Below the pieces are notes generated by a model that worked only from the letters and a program-made list of their open reading frames with translations, did not search any database and was not told where the DNA came from. Both the position numbers and the translations under genes were made by a program. A stretch of DNA of 49,880 bases from an uncultured Clostridia bacterium (lineage in GTDB: Bacteria; Bacillota; Clostridia; TANB77; CAG-508): contig CANRKF010000005.1 in the NCBI GenBank assembly GCA_947631145.1, positions 1 to 49,880 of the forward strand, in the 5' to 3' direction. Numbering within the stretch: position 1 is the stretch's first letter; each line of letters opens with the position of its first letter. Positions 18,502 to 26,973 of the stretch are shown piece after piece.

Positions 18502-20385
18502 ATAAAAAGTCCTTTAGAAAAAATAAAAGAAAAAATTATAAAACCAAAAAATAATAATCAAAAAAATCCAAAGCTCCCATTTTTAGAAGGAGCAGTATCA
18601 CAAAAAGATATTTTAAGCCCATCATATATAAATTTATTAAATCCAAAATATGTTGAAATAGATAACATGTATTATTCTACATTAATTATTACAAATTATT
18701 TTCGAGAACAAAGTGATTTATTATTAAAAAATTTAATTGATGCAAATATTAATTTAAATATTTCAATTTTTTATGAAAAGCAAGATACTTATAAAACAAT
18801 TAGAGATTTAACCTATCATATAGGAACTGTTTCAGTAGATTTAAAAGAAGGCAATCAAAATAGGCAAGATATAGATTTAGCAGCATTTACATATAACGAT
18901 GCAAAATATATTAGAAAAGAAATGCAAGTAAATAATGAAGAATTGTATTTTTTATATATTTATGTAACCACTTTTTCTAATAATTTAAAAGAACTAGAAT
19001 ATTTATTAAATAAATTAGAAGGTTTATTGCAAGGAAAAGGAATGCAATCAAAAAGAGCATATTTTAGGCAGGAGCAAGCATTTTTAGCATCACTTCCAAT
19101 TATGGAAAATTCTAAATTCTTAAAAGAAGCAGCAAAAAGAAATATACTAACAAGTGGCCTTATATCAACATATCCATTTATTTCTTCAGCAGTATTTGAT
19201 GAAGAGGGAATTTTAATAGGAACTAATATTTACAACAATTCATTAGTTTTTGTTGATAGATATAATAGTAATAAATATAAAAACGCCAATATCTGCATTT
19301 TTGGAACAAGTGGAGCAGGAAAATCTTTTTATACAAAACTATTAGTTTTAAGAAATAGAATACTTGGCATAGAACAATACATTATAGATCCAGACAGAGA
19401 ATATGGAAATTTGTGCAAAAGTTTGGAAGGAACTTTATTAAAAATTGGACCAGGTTCAAATACATATATAAATGTTTTTGATATTAGAGAAGAAAGCGTA
19501 GAAGAAGATGGACAAGGATATTTAGCAAATAAAATTAGTAAACTTAATGGATTTTTTAATTTAATATTTGGAAATTTAGATGAAGAAGAAAAAGCAATTT
19601 TAGAAGAAAAAATAATTGAATTATACAAAAGAAAAGGCATTACTTTTGATGATAAAACTCTATATAAAAAAAATCCAGAAAAAATATCTATAAAACCAAT
19701 ATTTAAAGACACCTATGATATGCCAATATTAGAAGATTTTTATGAATTATTAGGAGAAAATGAAAGAACTAAAAAATTCCAAATAAAATTAATTCCATTT
19801 GTAAAAGGCTCACTAAAATATTTTAATAATTATACAAATATACAGCTTAAAAACTTACTAATAGTAGCAGATGTGTATGAATTAGGAGAAGATAATTTAA
19901 AATATGGTATGTGGCTTTGTATAGACTTATTTTGGGACCGAATAAAGAAAAATAGAGAAATAAAAAAAGCAATTTATATGGATGAAATATGGAGGCTAAT
20001 AGGAGTTACTTCAAATAAAGAAGTTGCGAGCTTTATTTATAAAATATTTAAAACAATTAGAAAATATGGAGGCAGTAGTGTAGCAATTACACAAGATATT
20101 TCAGATTTATTCAGTTTAGAAAATGGAACTTATGGAAAAAGTATTTTAAATAATTCAGAACTAAAAACCTTTTTTTCATTAGAAGAAGAAAATCTAAAAG
20201 TATTAGAAAAATATACAAATTTATCAGAAAAAGAAAAAATAGAAATAAAATCTTTAAAAAGAGGTGAATGTTTAATGTTTATAGGAAATGAACATATTTT
20301 AACAAAAATTGAAGCTGCAGAATTTGAGGAAAATTTAATAAATGGAGGAGCAAAAAGTGAAAAAAATAATAACAGCATTAGGTGA
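18502..20385 (+). CDS. VirB4/TraE-type secretion ATPase
   Basis: P-loop ATPase of the VirB4 family, which powers pilus assembly and substrate transfer in type IV secretion at the inner face of the membrane. It has Walker A GTSGAGKS (about residue 215 from the first ATG), a Walker B-like AIYMDEIW, and the ITQDISDLF sensor-like motif. The first ATG is at 18667 (572 aa). The frame is open for 56 more codons upstream, and these encode family-like sequence (LPFLEGAVSQKDILSPSYIN). That stretch begins after a stop, with AGGAGG 10 nt before ATA at 18502. I use the ATA as the probable initiation codon or mutated ATG. The 3' end overlaps the next gene by 29 bp. Confidence 0.85.
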   Translation: MKSPLEKIKEKIIKPKNNNQKNPKLPFLEGAVSQKDILSPSYINLLNPKYVEIDNMYYSTLIITNYFREQSDLLLKNLIDANINLNISIFYEKQDTYKTIRDLTYHIGTVSVDLKEGNQNRQDIDLAAFTYNDAKYIRKEMQVNNEELYFLYIYVTTFSNNLKELEYLLNKLEGLLQGKGMQSKRAYFRQEQAFLASLPIMENSKFLKEAAKRNILTSGLISTYPFISSAVFDEEGILIGTNIYNNSLVFVDRYNSNKYKNANICIFGTSGAGKSFYTKLLVLRNRILGIEQYIIDPDREYGNLCKSLEGTLLKIGPGSNTYINVFDIREESVEEDGQGYLANKISKLNGFFNLIFGNLDEEEKAILEEKIIELYKRKGITFDDKTLYKKNPEKISIKPIFKDTYDMPILEDFYELLGENERTKKFQIKLIPFVKGSLKYFNNYTNIQLKNLLIVADVYELGEDNLKYGMWLCIDLFWDRIKKNREIKKAIYMDEIWRLIGVTSNKEVASFIYKIFKTIRKYGGSSVAITQDISDLFSLENGTYGKSILNNSELKTFFSLEEENLKVLEKYTNLSEKEKIEIKSLKRGECLMFIGNEHILTKIEAAEFEENLINGGAKSEKNNNSIR

Positions 20386-21628
20386 TCCAATTTTAAATGT
20401 AACTTTAAAAAAAGAAAAAGATTTAGAAATAATTTCTGCAGATATTCAATATCAAGATGGAATTTTTGAAATTCTAGAAAAAGAGCCAAATATAAATTTT
20501 TTAATTTTAAGTGAATTAATATCAGGAAATTTAGACATAAAAAAATTAATAGAAAAAATAAAATTAATTAATAATAATATACAAATAATTTTATTTTTAG
20601 CAAATGAAAATAAAGAATTAGAAAATTATTTATATGCAAAAGGTGTAGACTTTATTTTTTATAATAATCAAATAGAAATAAAAGATGTAATACAAATTAT
20701 AAAAACAAATCAAAAAGACGAAACTTTAGAATTAAAAAAAGAAATAACTAAGCTTAAAAAATTATTAGAGGAAAAAAATGAATTAGAAACAAAAAATAAA
20801 ACAGCAAATATAAATTTAGTAAATAACCAAGTGGAGACTAAAGTAAAAAAAGAAAATTTAATTAAAACTTCTAGAAAAAAGCTATTTAAACAAAATAAAT
20901 TAAAAGAAAAAGGAGAAATAATTTGTGTAAATGGAACATCAGGCTCTGGAAAAAGTATATTTACAGTTAATTTGGCTAAATCAATAAATAAAAATAAAAT
21001 TTTAATTATAGATTTTGATATTTTGAATAATAGTTTACATACTATTTTGGGAGTAAAAAAATATCCAGAAGCAATAGCAAATAAAACAAAAAATAATCAA
21101 AATAAAATAAAAATGGAAGAATTAATAATTAAAATAAATTCAAAAATTGATTTAATGTCTGGCGTTCATTTTTTATTTGAAACAAAATATAAGATTAGTA
21201 ATTCAGCGCTAGAAAATATTTTAAATACTCTATCACAAAAATATGATGTTTTAATAATAGATACATCTTCAGAAGCATATTTAGATTATACAAGAGAAAT
21301 TATGAAGTTATGTAAATTCAATATTTTTATTTCAGGAACAAATTTATTAGAAATATCAAAAACAAAAAAATTATTAAATATATATATTAATACATATAAA
21401 ATGCCTAGAAGAACTTTTAACATATTATTTAATAAATATGATTTTAATTCTATAGATTATTTCATATTAAAAAATATATTTTCAGAATTTAATATTATAG
21501 GAAAATTATATTTTAATTCAAAGTACAGTTTAATTATTAATAAAAATAAAGCAGGTAAATTAAATAAAAAATTACAAAAGGAATATTTAAAAATATATAA
21601 TAATTTAATTAAAAGTAGAAAATTTTAA
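20357..21628 (+). CDS. CpaE/MinD-like ATPase with receiver-like N-domain
   Basis: About 423 aa. Residues 1-115 resemble an atypical response-receiver fold (IITALGDPILNVTL, NFLILSELISG, YLYAKGVDFIFYN). A Lys/Glu coil follows, then a P-loop ATPase with NGTSGSGKSIFTVNLAKSI, ILIIDFDILNNSL and VLIIDTSSEAYLDYT. This receiver-plus-ParA layout is that of CpaE/TadZ pilus-localising proteins. The P-loop is the ordinary GxxGxGKS form and lacks the signature Lys of true ParA/MinD. The start is GTG at 20357, 8 nt after the GGAGG in ATGGAGGAGCAAAAAGTG. An in-frame ATG at 20342 would place the Shine-Dalgarno inside the gene. It overlaps the 3' end of virB4. Confidence 0.75.
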   Translation: MKKIITALGDPILNVTLKKEKDLEIISADIQYQDGIFEILEKEPNINFLILSELISGNLDIKKLIEKIKLINNNIQIILFLANENKELENYLYAKGVDFIFYNNQIEIKDVIQIIKTNQKDETLELKKEITKLKKLLEEKNELETKNKTANINLVNNQVETKVKKENLIKTSRKKLFKQNKLKEKGEIICVNGTSGSGKSIFTVNLAKSINKNKILIIDFDILNNSLHTILGVKKYPEAIANKTKNNQNKIKMEELIIKINSKIDLMSGVHFLFETKYKISNSALENILNTLSQKYDVLIIDTSSEAYLDYTREIMKLCKFNIFISGTNLLEISKTKKLLNIYINTYKMPRRTFNILFNKYDFNSIDYFILKNIFSEFNIIGKLYFNSKYSLIINKNKAGKLNKKLQKEYLKIYNNLIKSRKF

Positions 21629-21649
21629 AATTAAAAAGGAGAAATTAAA

Positions 21650-22387
21650 ATGGAAAATTTAATGAAAGAACAAACAAAAAATGTAAATCAAGAATTAGAA
21701 AATAAGGACTTAGTTACAGTAGAAAAACAAAATGGATTTTTAAATTCAAGTGTTGGAAAAATAATAAATACAGCTATTGATTTAGGACTAAGATGGATAT
21801 TGCCAGACTTTGTTGAAAATCAAATAATTGATGTAAAAAATAGTTTAATAAAAGGTGGTTTAAAAGAAGGACTTGATAAAGCAATTGAAAGTGGAATTGA
21901 ATTAGGAAAAAGTGTAACAGGAATATTTACGGGAAAATTTGAAAATATTTCACAAGCACAAAATGCAATAAAAAATGGGGGAATTATAGATGGTGTTTCA
22001 AATGTACTAGATACAGCTTTAACAGCTAGTACAAAAAATGGTTGGATACCAAGAAATGTAGCAAGTTTAATTAGACAAGGCAAAAATGCAATATTAGATA
22101 ATATTAGTACAAATATAGAAACAGAATTTGTAAATCAATTAGATAATGTAGAAAAATTAGGAAAATATGAAAATAATTGGCGCAATTATTATAACTCAAA
22201 AGATTTTGATGGAATGGAAAGAGAATATCAAAAAATAAAAGATAAATTAAAAGAATTATTACCAATAGAAACAACTTTAAAACAAGCAAGACAAATTGAA
22301 AATATACATTTACTTATAAAAAATAACGGGCATAACTTTAATTTAAGTGACGAACAATTACAATTAGCAGGAATATTAACTGCTTAA
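21650..22387 (+). CDS. Unknown protein, last gene of VirB4 cluster
   Basis: A 245-aa protein with no clear signal peptide. The middle (residues 30-145) is made of Gly- and Ile-rich amphipathic helices with repeated GxxxG-like spacing (LIKGGLKEGLDKAIESGIELGKSVTG, IKNGGIIDGVSNVL). The C-terminal 90 residues are charged and coiled-coil-like, ending NLSDEQLQLAGILTA. I do not recognise a family. A good AAAAGGAGAAATTAAA precedes the ATG, 21 bp after the CpaE-like gene. Position suggests a structural or secreted partner of the secretion-like system, which is inference only. Confidence 0.65.
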   Translation: MENLMKEQTKNVNQELENKDLVTVEKQNGFLNSSVGKIINTAIDLGLRWILPDFVENQIIDVKNSLIKGGLKEGLDKAIESGIELGKSVTGIFTGKFENISQAQNAIKNGGIIDGVSNVLDTALTASTKNGWIPRNVASLIRQGKNAILDNISTNIETEFVNQLDNVEKLGKYENNWRNYYNSKDFDGMEREYQKIKDKLKELLPIETTLKQARQIENIHLLIKNNGHNFNLSDEQLQLAGILTA

Positions 22388-22542
22388 TAAATTTATAATA
22401 TATTTTTTTAATTTATAAAATGCTAATTTTTATAATTTATAAAGAGCTATTTTTTATAATATTATAATTATTAAAAAAATAAATTTATTTTTTTAATACT
22501 GCTTTAATAATACTTTTATTCTATTTTTATTATATTTTTTGC

Positions 22543-22571
22543 TTGCATATTTTTTTGTGTTTTAGTATAAT
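22543..22571 (+). promoter_or_regulatory. Promoter of gyrA
   Basis: TTGCAT (22543-22548) and TATAAT (22566-22571) with a 17-nt spacer, about 30 bp before the gyrA Shine-Dalgarno (AAGAGGTATAAAA). The rest of the 22388-22606 spacer is AT-rich without a gene. Confidence 0.65.
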
Positions 22572-22606
22572 AAACAGGTAAAGAAAACAAGAAAAGAGGT
22601 ATAAAA

Positions 22607-25057
22607 ATGGAAGCAAATGAGCAAAAAAGAAACGACGGAAAAATAATAGAACGTGACATAGAAAAAGAAATGCGTACAGCATATATTGACTATGCTATGA
22701 GTGTTATTGTATCTAGAGCACTTCCAGATGTTAGAGATGGCTTAAAGCCAGTACACAGAAGAATTTTGTACTCTATGTATGAAGATGGAATTACATCAGA
22801 CAAGCCATATAGAAAGTGTGCAAATACTGTAGGTTCTGTTTTAGGAAGATATCATCCACATGGAGACTCTTCAGTATATGATGCTATGGTTAGATTAGCC
22901 CAAGATTTTACACAAAGATATCCTTTAATAGATGGACATGGAAACTTTGGATCTGTAGATGGGGATAGTCCAGCTGCTATGAGGTACACAGAAGCAAGAA
23001 TGGCTAAAATTGCAGAAACCATGCTTACAGATATAGAAAAAAATACAGTAAATTTTATGCCAAACTATGATGATAGATTACAAGAACCAACTGTACTTCC
23101 TTCAAAAATACCAACACTATTAATAAATGGTTCATCTGGTATTGCAGTAGGAATGGCAACTAATATTCCACCACATAATTTAACAGAAGTAATAAATGGA
23201 ATTATAAAAATTATAGACGAAGATAATGTTACAGATGAAGAATTAATGGAAGTAATAAAAGGACCAGATTTTCCTACAGAAGGAATAATATTAGGCTTAG
23301 AAGGAATTAAGCAAGCTTACACAACAGGTAGAGGAAAAATAACAGTAAGAGCAGAATCAGAAATAGAAGAAATGAGTGGCAACAAACAAAGAATTATTGT
23401 AAACTCGCTTCCATACCAAGTAAATAAAGCAAAACTAATTGAAGACATGGCTAATTTAGTTAAAGAAAAAAGAATAGAAGGAATTTCAGAAATTAGAGAT
23501 GAATCAGATAGAGAATCAAAAATAAGAATTGTAATAGAATTAAAAAGAGATGTAAATGCTCAAGTAATTTTAAATCAATTATATAAACATACACAACTTC
23601 AAGATACTTTCGGAATAATAATGCTTGCATTAGTAAATGGTGAACCTAAAATTTTAACCTTAAGGCAATGCTTAGATTATTATATTGATCACAGAAAAGA
23701 TGTAATTCTTCGTAGAACACAATTTGAACTAGATAAAGCATTAGCAAGAGCACATATTTTAGAGGGATTAAAAATTGCATTAGATAACATTGACGAAGTA
23801 ATTGAAATTATACGTAATTCTTATGATGATGCAAAAGAAAGATTAATGGAAAGATTTAAGCTTTCTGAAATTCAAGCACAAGCCATATTAGATATGAGAT
23901 TAAGAACGTTATCAGGCTTGCAAAGAGAAAAAATAGATGAAGAATATAATGAATTAATGAAATTAATTGAACATTTAAGAGCTGTACTTGCAAGTGAAAG
24001 ATTAGTTTATGATATTATAAAAGAAGAATTACTAGAAATTAAGCAAAAATATGGTGATGAAAGAAAAACAAAAATAGTTGCTGCAGAAGGCGAAATTGAT
24101 ATAGAAGACTTAGTAAAAGAAGAACAAACTGTAATTACACTTACTCATTTTGGTTATGTAAAAAGAATGCCAATAGATACTTATAAGAGCCAAAAACGTG
24201 GAGGAAAAGGCATTACAGGACTAGCAACTAGAGAAGAAGATTTTGTAAAGCAAATATTTACAGCATCAACACATGATACAATATTATTCTTCAGTAATAA
24301 AGGAAAACTTTATCGATTAAGAGGATATGAAATACCAGAAGCAGGAAGAACTGCAAAAGGAACAGCAATAGTTAATTTATTAAGATTAGATGCAGGAGAA
24401 AAAATATCAGCAGTTATTCCAATATCTAATTTTGCAGATGGAAAATATTTATTAATGGGTACTAAAAAAGGCTTCATTAAGAAAACACCATTAAATGAAT
24501 TTGATTCAAGCAGAAAAACAGGTCTTTTATCTATTACATTAAGAGAAGACGATGAATTAATAGATGTTAGATTAACAGATGGTGAAGATAATGTTGTATT
24601 AGTAACACGTGAAGGTATTTGCATAACCTTTGGAGAAAAAGACGTAAGACCAATGGGAAGAACAGCACAAGGTGTTATAGGTATTCGTTTAGATGAAGAA
24701 GACTATGTAATAGGAATGGAAAATATTATAGAAGGAAATAAAAATGCTACATTACTTGCAATTACTGAAAATGGTTTTGGAAAAAGAACTGAACTAGAAG
24801 AATATAGAGTACAAACAAGAGGTGGCAAAGGTGTTTCTACATATAAAATTACACCAAAAACTGGAAAACTAGTTGGAATACGTGTTGCAACGGATGATGA
24901 AGATGTTATGTTAATTACTGAAAATGGAACTATAATTAGATTAAACGTAAAAGATATTAGTGTTTTAGGTAGATCAACACAAGGTGTTACATTAATGAGA
25001 ACAAATGAAGGAAAAGTTGTTAGTATAGAAACAATAAATCCAGAAGAGGAAGAGTAA
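22607..25057 (+). CDS. gyrA: DNA gyrase subunit A
   Basis: An 816-aa breakage-reunion subunit. The winged-helix and tower region has the quinolone-determining segment HPHGDSSVYDAMVRLAQDF, the catalytic Tyr in AAMRYTEARM, and GSVDGDSPAAMRYTE. The C-terminal beta-pinwheel begins around residue 500 and carries the GyrA box as QKRGGKG, needed for wrapping. Residue pattern and length support gyrase rather than topoisomerase IV. It is separated from gyrB by the four-gene VirB4 cluster, which is unusual. Confidence 0.97.
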   Translation: MEANEQKRNDGKIIERDIEKEMRTAYIDYAMSVIVSRALPDVRDGLKPVHRRILYSMYEDGITSDKPYRKCANTVGSVLGRYHPHGDSSVYDAMVRLAQDFTQRYPLIDGHGNFGSVDGDSPAAMRYTEARMAKIAETMLTDIEKNTVNFMPNYDDRLQEPTVLPSKIPTLLINGSSGIAVGMATNIPPHNLTEVINGIIKIIDEDNVTDEELMEVIKGPDFPTEGIILGLEGIKQAYTTGRGKITVRAESEIEEMSGNKQRIIVNSLPYQVNKAKLIEDMANLVKEKRIEGISEIRDESDRESKIRIVIELKRDVNAQVILNQLYKHTQLQDTFGIIMLALVNGEPKILTLRQCLDYYIDHRKDVILRRTQFELDKALARAHILEGLKIALDNIDEVIEIIRNSYDDAKERLMERFKLSEIQAQAILDMRLRTLSGLQREKIDEEYNELMKLIEHLRAVLASERLVYDIIKEELLEIKQKYGDERKTKIVAAEGEIDIEDLVKEEQTVITLTHFGYVKRMPIDTYKSQKRGGKGITGLATREEDFVKQIFTASTHDTILFFSNKGKLYRLRGYEIPEAGRTAKGTAIVNLLRLDAGEKISAVIPISNFADGKYLLMGTKKGFIKKTPLNEFDSSRKTGLLSITLREDDELIDVRLTDGEDNVVLVTREGICITFGEKDVRPMGRTAQGVIGIRLDEEDYVIGMENIIEGNKNATLLAITENGFGKRTELEEYRVQTRGGKGVSTYKITPKTGKLVGIRVATDDEDVMLITENGTIIRLNVKDISVLGRSTQGVTLMRTNEGKVVSIETINPEEEE

Positions 25058-25178
25058 AAAATATTTTTAATTGTTTAAAAATTTTTTAGTAAGCGAAAGC
25101 ATTGAAAAGTTTATGTAAAATTTAAACTTCTTATGATATTAAACATAATATAAGTAAGCACAAAATTTAAAATTAAAT

Positions 25179-25228
25179 ACACCCATAAATATTAGATATA
25201 AATTAATATTTATGGGTGTATTTTTTTA
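25179..25228 (+). terminator. Rho-independent terminator after gyrA
   Basis: ACACCCATAAATATT (25179-25193) and AATATTTATGGGTGT (25205-25219) form a perfect 15-bp stem with an 11-nt loop, followed by ATTTTTTT. It lies about 120 bp past the gyrA stop. It may be used from both sides, since the next gene converges. Confidence 0.85.
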
Positions 25229-25295
25229 CGCTCTAAAAGAAAATGCATACATTATAATTAATAGATTCTGTTTTCCTATTAAATATATACTTGTT

Positions 25296-26231
25296 TTATT
25301 TACTTTTAATATAATATTTAACCATTTCTACATATTGATCTTGTGCATTTAAACAAGTATCAATTAAATAACCTTTTTCTTTATTAGTTTGATATTGGTT
25401 TAATCCCCTATAATAAAATAATTTTTCCTTATCTAGAATAATAAATGGTACTATATTATTCTTTAAACATTCTTTAAATGCAATTATCCTACCAACCCTA
25501 CCATTTCCATCTTGAAAAGGATGTATCTTTTCGAATTTTGCATGAAATTCTATTATTTCATTTATTGTAATTACATTTAAAGTTTCATACCATTCTAATA
25601 ATTTTTTCATATCCCTTTCAACATTTTTTGGTTCTGTAGTTTTTAATCCGCCTACTTCATTTGGTAACTTTTTGTATTCACCTACATTAAACCAATCTTT
25701 TCTGCCATCAGATGTACCTTCTTTTAAAATTTTATGAAATTCTTTTATCATTTTTTCTGTTAGTTTTTTATCTGCTATATCTAACATATAATTAACTAAT
25801 TTAAAATGATTTACTGTTTCTAAAATATCATCCAAATCTGTAATAGAATCTTTTTCTGTTAACAATGTATTTGTTTCATAAATATATCTTGTTTGATCTT
25901 CTGTTAATTTACTGCCTTCTATGTGATTAGAATTGTAAGAAAAAATTATTTGAGTATTATGATATAAATTACCTTTTAATTTCATATTTTTTTGTTCTCT
26001 TAATACTTCTAAAATATTAATTTTAGATATATCAAAAGTATCTTCTTTTAACAACTCATCAACTGAAATTTCAAACAATTCAGCTAATTTTTTTAATGCT
26101 TCAATATTAGGTTCTAATAAACCAGATTCATATTTTGAAATTGTAGCAGGCTTTATGCCTAATGCTTCAGCAACTTCAGCTTGAGTTATTTTTTTATTTT
26201 CTCTATAAAACTTTATTTTTTCACCTAACAT
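25296..26231 (-). CDS. HTH-XRE / Fic domain protein
   Basis: A 311-aa fusion. Residues 1-65 are a Cro/C1-type helix-turn-helix (TQAEVAEALGIKPATISKYE). The rest is a Fic domain with the complete active-site loop HPFQDGNGRVGR. Fic enzymes usually AMPylate or otherwise modify proteins. An inhibitory-helix motif of the S/T-x-x-x-E-G type is visible as SNHIEG near residue 105, so it looks like a self-inhibited class II Fic. The active-site His and the nucleotide-binding residues are intact. The start ATG follows AAAAGGAGAGTTTTTT. An inverted repeat upstream suggests autoregulation. Confidence 0.88.
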   Translation of the reverse strand: MLGEKIKFYRENKKITQAEVAEALGIKPATISKYESGLLEPNIEALKKLAELFEISVDELLKEDTFDISKINILEVLREQKNMKLKGNLYHNTQIIFSYNSNHIEGSKLTEDQTRYIYETNTLLTEKDSITDLDDILETVNHFKLVNYMLDIADKKLTEKMIKEFHKILKEGTSDGRKDWFNVGEYKKLPNEVGGLKTTEPKNVERDMKKLLEWYETLNVITINEIIEFHAKFEKIHPFQDGNGRVGRIIAFKECLKNNIVPFIILDKEKLFYYRGLNQYQTNKEKGYLIDTCLNAQDQYVEMVKYYIKSK

Positions 26232-26257
26232 AAAAAACTCTCCTTTTATACAATAAT

Positions 26258-26286
26258 ATTATATCATATTATTTCCAAAAAGGAAA
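26258..26286 (-). promoter_or_regulatory. Candidate operator and promoter of the HTH-Fic gene
   Basis: TTTCCAAAAAGGAAA (26272-26286) is a palindrome with a 5-nt centre, next to a minus-strand TATAAT (26258-26263). The HTH domain of the adjacent gene could bind it. The assignment is inference. Confidence 0.35.
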
Positions 26287-26574
26287 GTTTTAGCCAAATT
26301 ATTATAAAAAAATTCCAAAATGTATTGATAAGTATAACCTCATTTACTATATATGTGTTAAATGAGCTTTAGAATATTATTATATAAATGTCTGACAGCA
26401 AAAAATATAATAACAAAAAATGTATCAAGTGAAAAATTAAATGGAACAAAAAATCCAGAAAATTATTCAAAATGCAACAAAAAATGACAATATTCTTGTA
26501 AAAAGTGTTGACATTTTTTCTTAAGAATTATAAACTAAAGTAGGGTATTAAATTATAAAGAAGGGGGTGTTAAT
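26287..26574. other. Spacer with promoter of the DUF4870-like gene
   Basis: Near 26508-26536 TTGACA, a 17-nt spacer and TAAACT form a good plus-strand promoter. The Shine-Dalgarno AAGGGGGTG precedes the next gene. Around 26413-26480 a short frame (NVSSEKLNGTKNPENYSK) may be leftover coding DNA, but it is too short to call. Confidence 0.5.
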
Positions 26575-26898
26575 ATGAGTGAAAAAGGAAAAGCTATATT
26601 AGCATATGTTTTTGGATGGCTTGGAGGGCTTATAATACTTTTTGCTGTTAAAAATAATGAAAGAAATACAAACTTTCATGCTGCTCAATCAATAGTAATA
26701 GGCGTGGCATATTTTGTTATTTCTACAGTATATAATTTTATTCCAATAACAATTCCATTTTTCAGCATGGCATTATCAGCAATTTATTTAGTTGGTATTA
26801 TTATGGGAATTACAAAAGCATGTAAAGAAGAAAATCCTGAATTACCATTAGTAGGTAATCTAGCTAAATCTATTTTTGGTAAGAAAATAGGTGAATAA
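26575..26898 (+). CDS. Small DUF4870-like membrane protein
   Basis: A 107-aa protein with three predicted membrane segments (AILAYVFGWLGGLIILFAV, SIVIGVAYFVISTVYNF, FFSMALSAIYLVGIIMGI). The N-terminal KGKAILAYVFGWLGGL and NTNFHAAQSI pattern is that of DUF4870/Tic20-like small membrane proteins, whose role is not established. A strong AAGAAGGGGGTGTTAAT precedes the ATG. It is followed by the VWA protein gene. Confidence 0.75.
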   Translation: MSEKGKAILAYVFGWLGGLIILFAVKNNERNTNFHAAQSIVIGVAYFVISTVYNFIPITIPFFSMALSAIYLVGIIMGITKACKEENPELPLVGNLAKSIFGKKIGE

Positions 26899-26903
26899 AA
26901 AAT

Positions 26904-26922
26904 AAGAGGGTGTCCTAGAATA
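26904..26922 (+). repeat. Left copy of a 19-bp inverted repeat flanking the VWA gene
   Basis: AAGAGGGTGTCCTAGAATA, an exact reverse complement of 28606-28624. It also forms an imperfect local hairpin with TAGGTCCACCTCTT (26939-26952), just before the VWA start. Confidence 0.8.
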
Positions 26923-26973
26923 AGATTATTAAAAATTTTAGGTCCACCTCTTATAGAAAGAGGATAAAAACAA

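Noticed and set aside
19329..19712. 127-aa minus-strand frame inside virB4
   Set aside because: It is antisense to a conserved ATPase and its composition follows from the complementary strand.
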